A stretch of DNA of 64,000 bases from Botryosphaeria dothidea (lineage: Eukaryota > Ascomycota > Dothideomycetes > Botryosphaeriales > Botryosphaeriaceae): contig WWBZ02000016.1 in the NCBI GenBank assembly GCA_011503125.2, positions 1,550,001 to 1,614,000 on the forward strand, given 5' to 3'. The translations under genes and the position numbers were made by a program. This document shows positions 1-12,157 of the stretch, piece by piece (the stretch's first letter is position 1; each line of letters opens with the position of its first letter). The notes beneath the pieces were generated by a model, which had not been told where the DNA came from, made no database searches, and saw only the letters and a list, made by a program, of their open reading frames with translations.

Positions 1-101
1 ACGTTTCCCTCTCCCCACCCATGAACAGCTTCTCGTAACCTCTATACTTCACATCCCTCACAACCCCCTCATCCACAAGCCACTGCAGTGAAGTTTGAAC
101 T

Positions 102-2776
102 TCAAGAGAACGAGCCTCCCTTGCCCGGCTCCGCCTGAAGCCTGTTGACACTTCCGTACCCTTCCATATCCCTCGCGCCTTCCCCAAGGCCTCTCGTCTC
201 ATCGCTGCCGGTGCTCTCGGAGCCCGACGACGCCTTCGGCCCATCCAGCGCACTGAACCTCTCCCCCTTCACCCTCGCGATGATCCACAACCCACCAATC
301 CTCACGCACCAGCACGCGCCGGCCCAGAGCAGCGCGCCCACGGGCGCCGCCACGAACGCGCCGAAGGCGCTCCAGTCCTCGCCGTACAGGCCGTTCTCGA
401 GTAGGATGAGCCTGGCGCCCTGGCGGGCGTCGTCGCCGTAGTAGACGGTGCCAAAGAGGAACACGGTCAAGATGCCGCCGAGCCCGCCGACGACGACCTC
501 GGCGCCGGACCACCACCAGCAGGCGTCGCTGAGGCCGACGACGAGGACGGGCACGAGCGAGGCTGAGACGAGGTCGGAGATGAGGTAGACCTGGAGGACG
601 GACGGCGAGCGCAGCGCGACGACGACGACGGGCACGATGGCGACGACGACGAGCGCGCGGATCCACCACATCCCCAGCTTGTTGCGGAAGAGGTCGTTGG
701 AGCCGGTCGAGACCATGGCGGACTGGAATGAGTCGAAGGCCGCGGTCGAGAGCGCGATGACCATGACGAGCACGATGCCGACGGTCCAGGCGGGGAGCGT
801 GGACAGGAGCGTGAAGAAGGCGATGGAGCCCTCACCGTCCTCGAGCACGCCCGACCACGCGGCCAGCAGGCCGGTGCAGCCGACGAGCGTGAGGATGCAG
901 GTCACGACGACGGCGGCGATGCTGACGCCGATGCGCAGGTCGCGGTCGGTGCGCGAGGCGAAGGTGCGCAGCCAGAAGCCCGAGAGGAAGAAGTCGTTGG
1001 TCAGGATGGCGACGGGCAGGATGTAGATCAGCTGCCAGCCGAGCAGCGACGAGTTGAGGTAGCCCGACGAGTCGATCAGCGAGCGGTCGATCTTGGTCTC
1101 GACGCCGACGGTGACGACACCGATGATGATGAGGCCGAGGACCATGACTCCCTGGATGTTGTCCGTCACGAATGAGACCTTGAAGCCACCGAGAGCTGGG
1201 AGTTGTTTAGCGCAGAGCTCTGAAAAGGGGGCCGGGGAGTGCCTTACAGGTGTATATCGTAGTGACAGCACACTGCACAATGACGGCCGGAAGGCCGTCA
1301 AGACCGGTCAGGGCAGTAATGATCTGCTGAAGGGCAGACAGCTCCGCAACCATGTAGAGAAACAAAGTGATGAGCCTGTTTTGCTGTCAGATTTTTGCTA
1401 TGTTTCAATTATTTTCAAAGATGGGATACTCACGTCATGAGGCTGAGAAACAGCGCCGCTACGGTGCCATACCGCTGCCTCGTCCATTCCGTAAGCACGA
1501 AGCCCTCCGGACACTTCTTCCTGATGAGAGGACCAAGATAACCAAAGATCAGAAGCGGCAGTCCAGACGACAGGGAGTAGACAATCAGACCCTGCACACC
1601 GGCAATGGTCGCGATTTCCGGATATGTGAACAAGATTCCAGAACCAAGAGCTGTCCAACCGCAAAGTAGAAATTCCTAGGTCAGCTTGATTGAACAACAG
1701 AGATAAAGCGAGGGAAGGAAGGAAGGGGTCGTTAGCGGCAGCACATTCCTCACGCAAGTATTATCTTGATCGAGTTTAAACGGTACTTCTCAGCTTCGTC
1801 GCCGCGGAAGGCCGCTGCATCTCCTTCTTGCCAAACAGTTCTCAGGTGAGACGGCATGGGGAAAGAAAGGGTGGATACAGTGGGTGCTCTCCGCTCGACT
1901 CAGCGCCCGTAGTGAAGCCGCACAGGGAGTCATCCAGCTGGGAATAGCTCTCCACGTCATCGCCGTCTCATCATTGATAAGAGCACGGCATGCGTCTCTC
2001 CGGAGCCATGTTGAACGAAGCGCGGAATTATTTCGCCAAGCTCGTACAGGCGGAAGAGAAATGCCGTGAGTTCGCCTACCAAGCTCGGGGTTCCCGTCCT
2101 GGGTAACAATTCCGGAAACCATGCCGCCCGGCGATGATGCGAAGAGGATCTCACCAGCGGACTTTACCACTGCGAAGAATCGATCTTTAATACGAACCTG
2201 GCCAGAAACTTGTCCGTCTTGGACACTTCGAAGAAAATATCTCTCGCGGGTTGGCAGTCCTCAGTAGCAAAGGGATTCCACCTTGCGCTGAAGAGTGCCA
2301 ATTTACTAGGGGAACATCCGGTCCCGGTCATGGATGGAGAAGCGTTGCTGCCGCTGTACGGTACGGATGCTGGAAACATGGAAATGCAGAAACGCATTCG
2401 CTCGTCTTTGCATCACTCACCCGAAGCTATGAAGTTCAGGGCGAGTGGGATCGCTACAATGCAAAGAAGTTAGTGAGCTGAGCCAAAAGCGGCAGTTTCA
2501 AATTGCCGTTGCTGGCCAAGTATATGGCCAGAGAGAAATGAAGGTCGCGCATGTCTTTCTGACCCTTCTGAGTCCGATTGCTGGACAGATAATCCGTCTT
2601 GGACTGATGGCGGAGCTTCCATGCCACGAAGACACCGCATATCCTGCCGAAAGAGTACCAAGAGTCAGCTCCTTGGATTTCTCCGAACCGAGCCACCAGA
2701 ATCAAATATCTTACAAAAAAGCTCCGTAGGTAAGGTAGATGATGGCGTTGGACGCCTGAAAAGACGGAACACCCAT
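102..2776 (-). CDS. Sodium/solute symporter (SSS family, urea/polyamine DUR3-like branch)
   Basis: Predicted multi-pass plasma-membrane symporter importing a small nitrogenous solute (urea or polyamine in the DUR3 group; the substrate is inference). I join six exons: 2776-2715, 2643-2564, 2453-2421, 1650-1434, 1375-1248 and 1195-102, giving one frame of 537 residues. Landmarks are a short N-terminus starting MGVPSF, the segment LSSNRTQKAIPLALNFIAS, then LGSGILFTYPEIATIAGVQG, CPEGFVLTEWTRQRYG, MVAELSALQQ, a TTIYT-LGGF junction and SFVTDNIQG, all typical of this family. The start at 2776 gives the best family-like N-terminus; a longer open frame upstream looks like leader sequence. The intron 1651-2420 is 770 bases, extreme for this genome, and follows a 33-base microexon. 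The donor at 2563 (GTCAGA) is weak. The C-terminal tail is hydrophilic and Gly/Ser-rich. Confidence 0.82.
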
Positions 2777-3728
2777 GTCGGCAGGACTCCGGCTGTTACC
2801 CGAACAAGAAAGAGGCACGTGTAGGACTGCAGTCTGCGAGTACTGGCTCGAGGAGGAGGTGAAGCGAGGAAGAAGGACAAAAAGGTGTTGGGTGGACTTT
2901 TTGGAAGGTCCCCGCGGAGAGATTTTATTTGGCCGCCTGCTCATTCCAGTACAACCGATCTCGCGCCACCCGTGCGCCCTCTCTAGCCCGATTTCGGTAA
3001 CAAGTCCGCCCGTCTTTCTTCTCACGCTCCATGCGCGTGATGTCGTGTCTTGATTTTTCTCCCCATTTTTCTCCCTTGTCCGCTGAGCAGTATTGCCCTC
3101 TATCTCCAGATCCTCCATGTTGCCTTCCATCTCTCCCTCTTGTCGCGCCTGTCTGTGAGTCAGCCGTTTCCAGAGTACAGATGTTGTGCAAAGTTGTTGT
3201 ACTCCTTGCATTGCTTTTTCGCCCGAGGGTCACGCGGGACTATCCGCTCACAAGCCTTAGAAAGTCATCCAACACCGCAGGCGAGCTAAGCTTCCACTCG
3301 GGACTCAAACATTACTGTTCTTCCTATCTGTTCTCAATGCCTTTCGTTTTCCTTCAGGAAAAAATTATTCTTCCAGGATAGTTGGCGGGATCAGCAGGCC
3401 CAAGGAAGATGCTTTTCAGAGGGATGCTGCAGACAACATATGACTATCCAGAAGGCGAGGTAGCAATCTAAGACCAGGCGTAGGGCAAAGGGCCCACCGG
3501 CTTGTTTTTAGGCTCCAAAAGTCAGGGTCATGGTGTAACGCCGTTGACGGGCGCTCTGGACAAATTGACAAAGCTGTAGCATAAGACATCCATTCTGAAT
3601 AGTTTGTTTTGAGAGCGAGCAAGAAGTCAGTACCTCCATCGGAATCTCGATCCCTTACCATTGTTTTTCTCCCGCAAGCAAATCCCACTTGTAAAGCAAT
3701 CCCTCACCCACCCATCTACCCAGCCGAC
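2777..3728. other. Intergenic, no gene seen
   Basis: This is the upstream region of the symporter and the downstream region of ADE1. Open frames of up to 166 codons occur on both strands but show no family signature and are CT/GA-biased, as expected for a fungal leader and promoter. Nothing else is supportable. Confidence 0.6.
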
Positions 3729-5081
3729 TTAAGAAGTCCACTCCTCGCCGGTCAGTTTTTCGTACGCCTCGATGTACTTCTCCCTCGTCCTGTGCGCGAT
3801 CTCGTCCGGCATGGCCACGCCCTCCTTCCCCTTCAACCCCTCCCTCGTCAACCAATCGCGCAAGAACTGCTTATCGAAGCTGTCCTGACCCCTACCAACC
3901 GCATACCCCTCAGCCGGCCAGAAGCGGCTGCTATCCGGCGTCAGCACCTCATCGACCAGCACGACCGTCTTCTCCGGATCAGCAGGATCGTAGCCAAACT
4001 CGAACTTGGTGTCGGCGATGATGATGCCGCGCTCGCGGGCGTGCGCGGCGGCGGCCTTGTAGAGCGCGAGCGCGAGCTCCTCGATGCGCGCGGCGATCTT
4101 GGCGTCGCCGACGACCTCGGCGGCGCGCTCGCGCGTGATGTTCTCGTCCTTGCCGCCGACCTCGGCCTTGGTCGAGGGCGTGTAGATGGGCGCGGGCAGC
4201 TGCTGCGACTCCTGCAGGCCGGCCGGCGCCGCCTCGCCGTGGATGGTGCGCGAGCGCGCGTACTCGCTCCACGCGGAGCCGGTGATGTAGCCGCGCACGA
4301 TGGCCTCGATGGGGAGGATCTTGAGGCGGCGCACGTGCATCGAGCGGCCTTGCAGGCCGGTGAGCTGCAAGGGGGAGAGCGTGGGCGAGGCCGCGGTGAC
4401 GGAGGGCGGGAGGTCCGTCGAGACGAAGTGCGTGTGGAGCGACGGGATTTGCGTGCTCAGGTAGCGGAACCAGTAGGCCGAGATCTTGGTCAGGAGAGCG
4501 CCTTTCTGCGGAATGCCCTGTGAAACGAGATGTTAGTCTCATTGAGAGAGGTTGATGGTTGAACGAAGCGAAGATTGGGTTATGATGAGGCATGATATAC
4601 TCGGCGCTGCAGGATGACGAGATGGTGGGCAGTGCAATGAAGGACACTTGCAGGCCGAATTGATCTGATGACAAAAAGACGAGAGCCTTGGAAGTAGGAA
4701 GCAATTGCGAGAAAGGAAATTTGGTGTCTTAATTGGCACGAGGTCATAGATTCTTGACTGAAGAGATGAAGGTTGGATGATCAAAGCTTGACCGGCCGCA
4801 AGGAAGCAAAAGAAGCGGAAGTGATAGTGAAAAAAATGAAGCACATCAAAAAAAAAAAAGGGTTGCAATGAGATAGATAACAAAAAGGAGACGTGAGAGA
4901 TCATACATACATTCTTCATAATAACATCGTAGGCGCTGATGCGGTCCGTGGCTACGAAAAGCAGGGTGTCGTTATCGATCTCGTAGACATCGCGAACCTT
5001 GCCACGGGCCAGCAGCTTGAAGCCATGGTCCTCCAGGTTGGTGGTAACGACGGCAGTAGCAGCAGGGTCAATGGACGACAT
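3729..5081 (-). CDS. ADE1: Phosphoribosylaminoimidazole-succinocarboxamide (SAICAR) synthetase
   Basis: Cytosolic enzyme of de novo purine synthesis that joins aspartate to CAIR using ATP to give SAICAR. There are two exons: 5081-4911 (57 codons) and 4517-3729, in phase 0, giving 319 residues, close to the 306 of yeast Ade1. Visible family motifs are [10 protein letters not shown] and [10 protein letters not shown] near the N-terminus (nucleotide binding), GSAWSEY and RGYITG in the middle, [21 protein letters not shown] and the [10 protein letters not shown] segment near the C-terminus. The intron 4518-4910 (393 bases) starts GTATGT and ends in CACAG; it is long for this locus and contains an A-rich run. 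In Botryosphaeriales this gene is one of the conserved genes on the APN2 side of MAT. It is transcribed away from the carrier gene's 3' end, in the same direction. Confidence 0.95.
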
Positions 5082-6007
5082 CTTCGTTGCTTGCTTGAGA
5101 AAAGTTGTCTGGATAGTGGCGTGGATTGAGTCAGAGAGAGGTTGACGATGTCGAAAGAAAATCTTCGGCTATACGGCGGCCACTTCTTTTGAATCGCGCC
5201 GTTTGACCGGGCGAGATGGGGGAACAGCTGGAGTTGCGGATAAATCGTGCGAGATGAAGACACCTAGTGGAGCTCGGTTTACGGGAGAGGTGACGGATAT
5301 CGGCAACGGAGTCCTGTTTTAGCTGCACGAAAGGGACGTGGTTGTCATGTGTTGGGAGAAAAAGGTTGAACTAATAAACGTAGAAAGCGGGTAAACAAGG
5401 CGGCGTGCCTTCAGAAACCGATTACCCGACCGATGCTCCGGCCTCGTGTTAACACTACTCTCCAAACACCTGATCAGGCTTCGAACAGGCAAAATTATCT
5501 TCAATCATCTGCTATTAGCCAAGATTCTCCCAGAAAGCTTTCCCATAGTAAACGGTGTTAAGAGATCACATCTGGTGACGACGCATGGTGGACCAAGTTG
5601 GAACGGCATCTTAGCTGCCGCTGTACCCGCGTCCGTTGTGTTATTTGTGTAAAAGCATTTTTGGATTTACGGAGGAGCTGACTTGAAAGCATCACGTGAC
5701 ACTACCAAGTCAAAGAGTGATTATTTTGGTGTACATCGTGCATGCCGCACGGAAACAGTATCGTACAAAAGTGTAGCCAAAGCAATCTCTGCACATCGTC
5801 CGCCGTCGTTGTACAACCCGCAGCAACCTATCCACCTGTGAAAGCGCCATTTCCAAATCTTTCTTCATACACCGGAGCGGAGCAAGGACCCTGAACATAC
5901 CAGATGCAACGCCGCCCCATGTACGCTTCGCCGAAAAGCGCCCTAATTGTAGTAATACATGAACATAAACGTCCTTTTTCTGATTCGTCACAAGCAGGGA
6001 GGAATCT
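5082..6007. other. Intergenic between ADE1 start and carrier stop
   Basis: ADE1 promoter and leader, then the carrier gene 3' region. I see no family-like translation and no RNA gene here. Confidence 0.6.
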
Positions 6008-7267
6008 TTATACTTGAGAAGTCGTGCCCAAAAGCTTGAGCGCACTCTCGTATGTACCGAACATGATGGCTGCGCTGGGGACGACACGCAAGAGATGGGG
6101 CGTCAGACCACCATAGAGACCAAGGAGACCTTCTTCCTTGGCAACCAGTCGGAAGCATTGGACCAGACCGGTGTACTTCTGGTGCCCGTTCTCCATCGGC
6201 GCCAACCGCAAACGAGTCCGCACCACCTGTCTCAACCTTAGCTGGAAAACATATGGGGTTAGCAATGGGAGTGTGCCTTACCTCGTGGGGATACGTCAGG
6301 ATGGTCGCGATGAACTTGGCGAAGCCAGCTGCTCCAACGCCTCCAGTCCATTGGATAGTCTTGTCCCAGACTGAAGGCTCCCGGCCGGAAGCTTCAAGCC
6401 TCTGTTGCCTGTTTGCCAGACCCAGCTTCATTTGCTCGTACAGCACCCACTGCATGGTGCTCTCCGACACACCCAGGTAGCTTGCCGTAAGACCCTTGTA
6501 CAGTCCCCGAATACCTTCCTGACGAATGGTTTGCATGGTGCAGTCAAGCGCATTCTTGTACTGCCTACCGCCCTGGGCCTTTGCATTGTTCTTGTCCAGC
6601 TGCAATCTCGTCTTGACCAGCCAAATGGGATTGGTCGCAGTGCCCGTGACGATACCAGCGGTGGCTGCGGCGCAGAGATGTACCCATGCCGATTCCTTTC
6701 CATCATTGAAGTATGTGCTGAGCACTCGCTTGCCGTTGCCGTAGGTGTAAAAGTTGATGGCGCGGGCGGGAACGACGCCAATCAAATTGGGGCCAAGGCC
6801 CTTGAATAGGGCTCTGTAGCCCTCAGTACGCGGGATGGCGAAGAGGATTTGGAAGGTTTCTCGGAAATGGAGAAGGGCACTGCGTGTAAAGGACATGGAG
6901 GATGGAGAAGGCACGCCGCGGGCTGCTCGGGAGGCGAGCAATTGTTGGTGGTAATAATCGGACTGCAGCCGGGTCTTCAATACGTCGAAGGGCGCTGTCA
7001 GCGTCGCCGCAGCTGTTCCGCCCAACCTGAAGAAAAAGCACAGTCAGCCCACACGTCTGGATGATGCAAATATTCTACATACGCGCCAGCTACGAAATGC
7101 GCCCATGATTTGGCGAACGGCGAGGCTTTTGCGGCGGCTTGGGGTCCATTGGAATCTCTCGGCAGCAGAGGATCTCCAGCTTCTCTCGGCTGAGGCAATG
7201 GGCTCTGCTCTATCGCAGAGCGGGCCGCTCCGAGTGGGCGGCTTTCTTGAGCGCGTTCGAGGGTCAT
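6008..7267 (-). CDS. RIM2: Mitochondrial pyrimidine nucleotide carrier (RIM2 / SLC25A33-36 like)
   Basis: Mitochondrial inner-membrane carrier, six transmembrane helices in three repeats; the family imports pyrimidine (deoxy)nucleotides for mitochondrial DNA and RNA synthesis. Exons 7267-7083, 7026-6282 and 6226-6008 join to 382 residues. The three signature motifs are visible: PFDVLKTRLQ, NPIWLVKTRLQ and YPHEVVRTRLR. The last two, with Trp after the second-repeat proline and His after the third, are characteristic of the Rim2/SLC25A33/36 and folate-like group rather than of the ADP/ATP carrier. The matrix motif GLYKGL follows repeat two and LYGGLTPHLLRVVP follows repeat three. I start at the Met at 7267; an open frame extends further upstream but overlaps the CIA30 promoter. 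Introns are 7027-7082 and 6227-6281. It is the MAT-flanking mitochondrial carrier gene of Botryosphaeriales. Confidence 0.88.
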
Positions 7268-7591
7268 ATACGGTACGGATGAAGCTGCTGCGGAACTTTT
7301 GGCGTGAGGGGCGGAAACGGGCTCAGGCGCGGATATTGTCGGGTTTGTTCGCGGCGCCTGTGCTAGGAGAGTGTCGTGAGACGGCGGAGAGTGAGCATGT
7401 GATGTCGCAGAAGAGGCGCAAGAAAAATGGAGAGAAGTGGGTGTGGCGCGAGAGGATAGCTCTGCTGCGGGAGGACGCGCTGATGAGAAATTCCTGACCC
7501 CGGTCGAGTCGGCGTCATGCACTGCATCGCCCACGCGACGCGCCCATTCGCAGTGCTTGAGCTGTGTCGATCTGCAAGAGCTCCGTTGCCG

Positions 7592-7613
7592 CCCCCCCCC
7601 CCCCCCCCCCCCC
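7592..7613 (+). repeat. Poly-C homopolymer tract (22 C)
   Basis: An uninterrupted run of 22 cytosines lies about 55 bases upstream of the CIA30 start codon, inside the CIA30/RIM2 divergent promoter. The run may be length-variable or a sequencing weak point. Confidence 0.9.
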
Positions 7614-7666
7614 TTCCACCAAGCACCTCTTCTTCTCTGCGGCGCCCTTTTACAGGAAATACAGCT

Positions 7667-8488
7667 ATGCGGTCCACCTATATTCTCAGCGCTCCAGGCT
7701 TCTGGAAGCGCAGTATCGACGAGCTCAAGCGCCGCTCCAACACAGGCATGCCCGCCACCACGCCGCCGCCACAAGTCCGCGCTTGCTAATTGCCTGCAGT
7801 CTTCAAGCTCGAGGCCATGAAAGGCGCTGCGCCGTTGCCTCTCGTCACCTTTTCCGACCCTTCTTCAATTAGCCAATGCAAGCCAATGTCCGACGCCGAC
7901 ATTGGCGGCTACTCCGAGATCGACCTTGACTTCGAGCCCGGGTCCGCCGACGAGCCTCCACACGCACGTTTCCATGGAAGCATCTCCATTCAACTGCCTC
8001 AGAACAATCCTCACGTTACACGCACCGGCTTTGCCGGCTGGAGGACATACGATCGACCGTCCACGCTTTTTGGCAAGTCGCTCTTCGATCTGGACCCGTA
8101 CAAGTATTTGGCTCTGCGCGTGAAGTCGGATGGCCGCAAGTATTTCGTCAATGTGCAGACCGAGTCCGTAGTGCCGACGGACTTGCACCAGCACCGCCTT
8201 TACGCGCGCAAGCCTGGCGATTGGGAGACGGTCCTTATCAAGATGAGTGAATTCGTGCGGACCAACCACGGCATTCCTGTAGAGCCGCAGAAGGAGATGA
8301 TGAGACAGAGAGTACGTTCCGTTGGTATCAGCTTAACAGACAGGGTTCCTGGACCTTATGAGCTCTGCATCCAAAAGATTTGGGCTACGAATGAGCTGAG
8401 CGAGGGGGAGGCTCAGGAGGATGCCCGCGTAGATGAGATATCAAGCGCACCTTCATTGGAGGCCAACGAGACGGAGAAGCAGAAATGA
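7667..8488 (+). CDS. CIA30: CIA30 family complex I intermediate-associated protein
   Basis: Assembly factor for mitochondrial NADH:ubiquinone oxidoreductase (complex I), homologous to Neurospora CIA30 and human NDUFAF1. Two exons, 7667-7745 and 7800-8488, give 255 residues. The N-terminus (YILSAPGFWKRSIDELKRR) matches fungal family members, and the body carries the CIA30 beta-sandwich segments FAGWRTYDRP, DLDPYKYLALRVKSDGR, YFVNVQTES and RLYARKPGDWETVLI. The frame is only continuous if a GC-AG intron is removed: donor CAG|GCATGC at 7746, perfect branch motif TTGCTAATTG, acceptor CTGCAG ending at 7799. A shorter protein starting at 7790 without the intron would lose the conserved N-terminus. 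It is divergent from RIM2, sharing a roughly 400-base promoter. Confidence 0.9.
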
Positions 8489-9163
8489 GCCCGAAAAACG
8501 GAATCGGGTATGTTCGTATGTTTGGCATATGGAGTCTGGCGCACAGCGAGCAGCATTTTCGCGGAGTGAATGTGGTCCATCATGAAAGTATGGCAGCAAG
8601 CCCACTTCGGTTGGCCCGGAATTCGTGCTGAGAACCTTGGGTTCGTTTTAATAGCCCTGATGAATCTATACGGATTCTGGAGTCCCTACGGGCTCAGGAC
8701 ACAAATTCTGGCATCAATGTCCGAGTGGTAGGAGCAGACGTTGAGGGGTAGGCACTCATGGTCAGCTACCGTGTTTGGGAAATAAACTACCAAGACAATT
8801 ATTGTACATTTACGAAGATGAACTGATCTGGAATTCAAGCTGGTAATTTGCAATCTATGGAATGTTCAAATAGGTACGGACGATGATGCGATTATTTCTT
8901 GTGCAGCAGCAGCATGTGAGACGGCGTTGTTCCTGTCCAAGCTTCACTGGTGCCCACGCGTTTAACACCTTCCCGCAGCGACAAAACACCGTGCCTTGCC
9001 CCGCCATGTTTACCATCCCAACGCTGCCTTCTTCAGCCAAAACGGACTTTCAACTTCGGGTGGAGATTCATTGACCATGCGACCTCATTCCAAAAATCCG
9101 AAACAAAACTCGGACACACGCCGCTGAAGAACAACAAAAACGAATTCACAACCATCAGCGACC
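8489..9163. other. Intergenic between CIA30 and APC5
   Basis: 3' region of CIA30 and promoter of APC5. No credible coding sequence; only short spurious frames. Confidence 0.6.
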
Positions 9164-12157
9164 ATGGCACGTTACCTCAACCCTCAGAAAATCAGCCTCT
9201 TGGTCCTCACAAGCCTCTACTGCGAAGCGGCCGGTCCTTCCGCCGCGACGATACCCATACTTTCCTTCCTGACCTCGCATCTACTCTCTTCCCCGTCCGA
9301 TGCCGCGGCCGCCGGCGCGCAGCCCAAGCACGCGGACGACTGCATCCTCACCCTGCACCACTTCGAAAAAGTCCTTGCCGCGCACCCGCACGAACCCAAC
9401 CCGGACGACGCCGCCGCCGACGACGATGGAGATAGCACTACCACCTTGTTCGACGCGTTCCTGGACCGGCTGTGGGCGATCGACAGCCTGGACGCGCTGC
9501 ACGCCTTCTTCGACGGCCTGTCCGACCTGCTTTCCCCAAAGCAGCAGCCACCACGCGCGCCGGACGATGCAGACCGCCCACGGCGGATCCGTCTCTCGCG
9601 CACGTCACCGCTCGGCCTCTTCGTGAGGCGCGCGCAGCTCGAGTTCGCGCGCCTGCAGTTTCACGACGCGAGCAAGCTGTGGTTGGCCTTCGTCAACTAC
9701 AAGCTGACTACCGCAGAGGCGTGGCGGGAGCGCGCTGCGGCCGAAGACGCCGGGTTCGATGCGAATCTGGGGGAGCTGGGGGCGGAGAGGGGAGATGGTT
9801 TGTGGAGGGTGGCGTATGGGGCGTTGGAGGAGATGGGCGAGGAGGAGGGGTTGGCGAGTATGGATGAGATTGAGCGCGTGTTGGCGTTCCAAATCGATCG
9901 TCTGCAGAGTAAGATGGATTATTACCAGCTTTGTTTGTGGTCTCGATGCTGACTTGAGGACAGAGTACGGGAACCGTGTGCCGGATGACATGAGAGATCG
10001 TCTGCGTAGGATGCTGGCCCCGACGGGGGCGGTGCCGAGTCTTGCGCATTTCGTCAAGTCAGCCTGCTCTGGTGTTCTTTTTTGGGGTAGTCGACAATGG
10101 GCTGACTAGCTGCAGGTTCTTTGATGCGTGGAGAGCAGGCGACTACACGTCCTCTTTCGACAATCTGCATCGCTATTTCGATTATACGATGCAGACGAGG
10201 GATAAGACGCACTATCAATACGCTCTTCTCCACATGGCTATCCTTCAAGCAGACTTTGGATGCTTTAGTGAGGCCATTGCTGCAATGAACGAGACCATCG
10301 CCACCGCTCGTGAGAATCAAGACATGAGCTGCCTTAACTTCAGTTTGAGTTACCTGAATCACCTTGCCAAGGCTCATCCAAAGCAGATCAGAGCATCCGG
10401 CTATGGAGGCATGCTGGGGTCAGAGCGGGATGGACTCTCATTTTTGAAGTCTAAAGCAAGGGAAACCAAGACGTGGGGCTTGCTGAGCTCTACTCTCTTG
10501 AGTGAAGCCAAGATGCTCCTCTCAAACGTACGTGCACGAGTGTTGTAATACGCCTTACTCTTCCACTGATTTCATTGCAGGGTTCCAGTGTACCTCGCGC
10601 ATTCGAGCAAATTTATCAGTCTGCACATCTTAACGTGGTGCATAACATCAGGAGCAACATTGGATCTCAGATGTTGATGCAAGCCTCGCTATACGGTAGA
10701 CTTGGTAGGTACCCCTTGCTTTACTGTTTGCATGGTCACTGATGTTTTTCATCTCAGGCGTCACGGACTTGTCGGATGTGGTTTGTGACATTCTCCGGGA
10801 GTGTTACGGCCATTTCTGCCCCATTGAGGAGATACTAAGATCGACTTGCCACAGCGCGTACATTGTAGGAGACACCAATAAGGCCTGCACCAGCCATAAT
10901 TGCTTACGAATCTGCAGCGATCTCAAGCGGGGAAATACGCAGAAGCTTTTGAGATGCTCGACTCCATCGACCAAGCGGATCACCGCACACTTAAATTTCA
11001 CCAATACATCAGCAACTACTCAGCCCTACTACAGGCAACGAGAGCATTAAGAAGGTACGCATGCTTAATGGCAGTCTTGGAAGCTATCAAATCTATCTTG
11101 CCCTCGCTGCCGCAGAACAATCTGCGGAGGTCATTCATGGCGCAGTGTTCTTCCCAGCTTGAAACGCATCAGATTACTCAAGAATACCGCTGACCACATC
11201 CCACAGAGGAGACACCACAACTTCGACCCACCTTATTTCCTCCCTCCGCGCTTTCCGACCCACCGACCCAGAAATTCAGTACCAACTCTCCATCCTTGAG
11301 ATCGACGCTCTGACCCGGTCCGGCGCCTTCGCCGCAGCCTACGAACGCATCGACGAGCTGCTGGCAGAGCTCAAGTCCGAGGACGCCGACGTCTACCAGC
11401 GCGTACACCTTCTCGTTCTCAAGGCATCGCTATTCGCGAAGACGGGTATCCCGGAGAAAGGGTTCAGCCTGGCGATGCGGGCGGCCAGCGCGGCGCACCG
11501 CGCGCGGCTCTGGCCGGCGCTGTGGGAAGCGCTGGGGGTTGTGATGGGGGTGTTGGTCGAGCTGGGCGAGTGCAGGGCCGCGAGGAGGGTCGGCGATGCG
11601 GTGTGTCCGTTGGTATGTCTCTTCTCTCACTCTCCTTTGCTTTCTTGCTGACGCAGATACATCAGGCGCTAGAAGCTGGCGACGAAGCCCTCTGCGCAAA
11701 ACTCTACCTCACCCAGGCTGACGCCTGCATCGGGATCGCAGGCGAAGAGCAGCAGCAGCAGCAACACGCCGCGTCCGCCGCCGTCACGGCAACGGCAACA
11801 GCAGCCCAACCATCCACCTTCATCACCACTGCCTTGACATCCACGGCCGTGGAGGAGCGGAACGGCCTCGTCCTCGCGCCGACGAGGATCGACGAAGCGC
11901 TGCTCTTCCTGGAAAAGGCAAGGACGTGCTTCACGAATATCGAAGACATCCGAGGTGAGTGCGAATGCATGGCCAAGCGCGCGCTGCTGGAGAAGCTGAA
12001 GGCGGCGACGGCGGATAGCGGTAGTGGCGGCGCTGGCGGTGGTGCCGCGTCGGCTGCGTGGAAGGATGATACGGCGGTGGAGGAGGCCGTGGGGTTAATC
12101 AGTCAATATAAGAGCGTCTTCGATGGGGAAAGAGGGCTGGGGGAAACGATGGGGTAG
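9164..12157 (+). CDS. APC5: Anaphase-promoting complex subunit 5
   Basis: TPR-type scaffold subunit of the APC/C ubiquitin ligase that drives mitotic exit. I join eight exons: 9164-9908, 9964-10057, 10116-10527, 10581-10704, 10758-10864, 10918-11054, 11207-11612 and 11657-12157, giving one frame of 841 residues. The N-terminus (NPQKISLLVL) and the helical hairpins (HYQYALLHMAILQADFG, AGKYAEAFEMLDSI, EIQYQLSILEIDAL) fit the APC5 family. Introns are 50-60 bases except 11055-11206 (152 bases). A Gln run followed by an Ala/Thr-rich stretch near 11745-11815 lies in the last exon and is probably a disordered loop; a Gly-rich stretch follows near 12020-12060. APC5 is a known neighbour of APN2/COX13 at dothideomycete MAT loci. 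Confidence 0.9.

Noticed and set aside
6998..7774. Long N-terminal extension of the carrier gene (to 7774)
   Set aside because: It would overlap the CIA30 first exon and promoter and reads as low-complexity sequence; the carrier fold is complete from the Met at 7267.
9217..9603. Minus-strand open frame opposite APC5 exon 1
   Set aside because: A shadow of a GC-rich coding exon with clear APC5 similarity on the plus strand.
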